A stretch of 64,000 nt of DNA, taken from assembly GCF_051014685.1 (NCBI RefSeq), contig NW_027478461.1, forward strand, positions 62,001-126,000, written 5' to 3'. The notes below the pieces were generated by a model. It worked only from the letters and a program-made list of their open reading frames with translations. It ran no database searches and was not told the DNA's origin. Positions 62,901 through 64,000 of this stretch are shown here, in pieces (position 1 is the stretch's first letter; the number at the start of each line of letters is the position of its first letter). Both the position numbers and the translations under genes were made by a program. The stretch is from Ptiloglossa arizonensis (Eukaryota > Arthropoda > Insecta > Hymenoptera > Colletidae).

Positions 62901-64000
62901 ACCGTTGTAATCGGGCGACTTTCTACTTTCACATGCAACAGGAATTTCTCGAGTTCGTCAATCCGTTCGCGAGATATGGGAGTTTGAAGTTAAGGAATGG
63001 TTGAGAGTCCATCAATATTTTCGCAAGTCTGATACTCGAAACCAATAACTACAAAGGCCTAGAGGAAAAATACACATACCGTTGTAATCGGGCGAGTTTC
63101 TGTTTCAGATACAATAGGAAATTCTCGAGTTCGTCAATCCGTTCGCGAGATATGGGAGTTTGAAGCTAAGGAATGGTTGAGAAACCATCAAAATTTACGC
63201 TGGTCAGATACTCGAAACCAACAACTGGAATGCCCTAGGGGAAAAGTAAACACACCGGTGTAATCGGGCGAGTTTCTGCTTTCAGATGCAATAGGAAATT
63301 CCCGAGTTCGACAATCCGTTCGCGAGATATGGATGTGTGAAAATGAGGAATGGTTGAGAAACCATCCAAATTTTCGCAAGTCTGATACTCGAAACCAATA
63401 ACTACAAAGGCCTAGGAGAAAAATACACATACCGTTGTAATCGGGCGACTTTCTACTTTCACATGCAACAGGAATTTCTCGAGTTCGTCAATCCGTTCGC
63501 GGGATATGGGAGTTTGAAGTTAAGGAATGGTTGAGAAACCATCAAAATTTTCGCTGGTCTGATACTCGAAACCAATAACTGGAATGATCTAGGGGCAAAG
63601 TACACATACCATTGTAATCGGGCGAGTTTCTACTTTCAGATGCAACAGGAATTTCTCGAGTTCGTCAATCCGTTCGCGAGAAATGGGAGTTTGAAGTTAA
63701 GGAATCGTTGAGGAACCATCAAAATTTTCGCAAGTCTGATACCCGAAACCAATAACTACAATGGCCTAGGGGAAAAATACACATATCTTTGTAATCGGGC
63801 GAGTTTCTACTTTCAGATGCAACAGGAATTTCTCGAGTTCGTCAATGCGTTCGCGAGATATGGCAGTTTGAAGTTAAGGAATGGGTGAGAAATCATCAAA
63901 ATTTTCGCAAGTCTGATACTCGAATCCAATAACTACTACGGCCTAGGGCAAAAATACACATACCGTTGTAATCGGGCGAGTTTCTGCTTTCAGACGCAAT
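62901..64000 (+). repeat. Divergent right end of the window, satellite units
   Basis: These units do not follow the 28-unit copy. They carry private changes: GAGAGTCCATCAATATTTTC, a 1-bp deletion in TTTCTGTTTCAG (about 63,104), CCGGTGTAATCGGG (about 63,254), ATGGATGTGTGAAAATGAGG and AATGATCTAGGGGCAAAG. The block near 63,300 resembles the GTGTGAAAATAAGG units of the far left (830, 8,445, 13,215). The array clearly continues past 64,000. Confidence 0.85.

Larger units (their letters stand above)
1..64000 (+). repeat. 177-bp satellite DNA array, head to tail, whole window
   Basis: The same unit recurs every 177 bases, and every copy I read runs in the same direction (GTTCGTCAATCCGTTCGCGA stays on the plus strand). 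Starts at 1, 178, 355, 532, 3364, 11329, 23012 and 25667 were checked and fit the register; the final full start is 63,918. Known indels fully account for the +20 offset, so no foreign segment is hidden in the array. Copies differ mostly by substitutions in a few variable blocks. Unit size and purity suit a centromeric or pericentromeric satellite, which is an inference. An interstitial heterochromatic block or a rapidly evolving subtelomeric satellite would look the same. The satellite family and species are not recognised. Confidence 0.98.

Noticed and set aside
1..64000. CRISPR array
   Set aside because: The repeat is contiguous at 177 bp with no unique spacers between short repeats.
1..64000. 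Ribosomal intergenic spacer subrepeats, tRNA or 5S clusters
   Set aside because: No rRNA or tRNA sequence or polymerase III box arrangement was seen anywhere in the unit, and 64 kb is far too long for a spacer subrepeat block.
1..64000. Assignment to the Arabidopsis CEN180 or Brassica CentBr satellite
   Set aside because: Unit length is similar and a short AAACCATCAAA-type stretch looked familiar, but I cannot align the rest of the unit with what I recall of either family. A database search of one unit would decide.

Overview
This window is a single, uninterrupted satellite DNA array. One 177-bp unit is repeated head to tail, always in the same orientation, from base 1 to base 64,000 (about 361 copies plus a partial one). 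I see no credible protein-coding gene, RNA gene, transposon, CRISPR array or unique-sequence island. Fixing the unit start at the 'ACTCGAAACC/ACCCGAAACC/ACACGAATCC' block, starts fall at 1, 178, 355, 532 and so on. The last full start is 63,918. That is 361 x 177 plus 20 bases, and the indels I located by eye account for exactly +20: one +1 (about 12,188), three 9-bp insertions (41,995, 49,615, 51,394) and eight 1-bp deletions (about 27,750, 29,335, 30,313, 31,988, 32,966, 34,573, 37,935, 63,104).

The unit size (one nucleosome plus linker), the length and purity of the array and the lack of genes point to eukaryotic centromeric or pericentromeric heterochromatin. The size class is common for plant centromeric satellites (Arabidopsis and Brassica units are about 176-180 bp), so a flowering plant is my best guess. 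I do not recognise the sequence as a named satellite and cannot assign a species.

At least eight recurring unit variants are interleaved. They differ in short diagnostic blocks: ACTGGAATGG, ACTACAATGG, ACTACTATGG, ACTACAAAGG or ACTACAAATG; CCGTTG, CCATTG or TCTTTG; CAACAGGAATTT or CAATAGGAAATT. There is no single fixed higher-order repeat. Instead there are many nested recent duplications of different sizes: 4-mers at 8.5-9.9, 28.6-30.0 and 52.1-53.5 kb; a 5-mer at 4.7-6.4 kb; a 10-mer at 20.7-23.2 kb; an 18-mer at 10.6-16.2 kb; a 15-mer at 28.5-33.8 kb; an 11-mer at 43.2-47.1 kb; a 28-mer at 54.1-62.9 kb; and long-distance copies such as 26.6-28.2 kb in 39.0-40.6 kb. This is what unequal exchange or repeat-based expansion would produce.

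Within each unit the notable elements are: a 17-bp segment resembling the CENP-B box, intact in some unit variants and lost in others; a 6-bp-stem inverted repeat (ATGGTT-GAGA-AACCAT); directly beside it, a perfect AAAATTTT palindrome; and palindromic CCTAGG, CTCGAG and TCGCGA sites. Because 177 is 3 x 59, all reading frames stay in register from unit to unit. This produces chance open frames of 60-120 codons, which I reject as genes.
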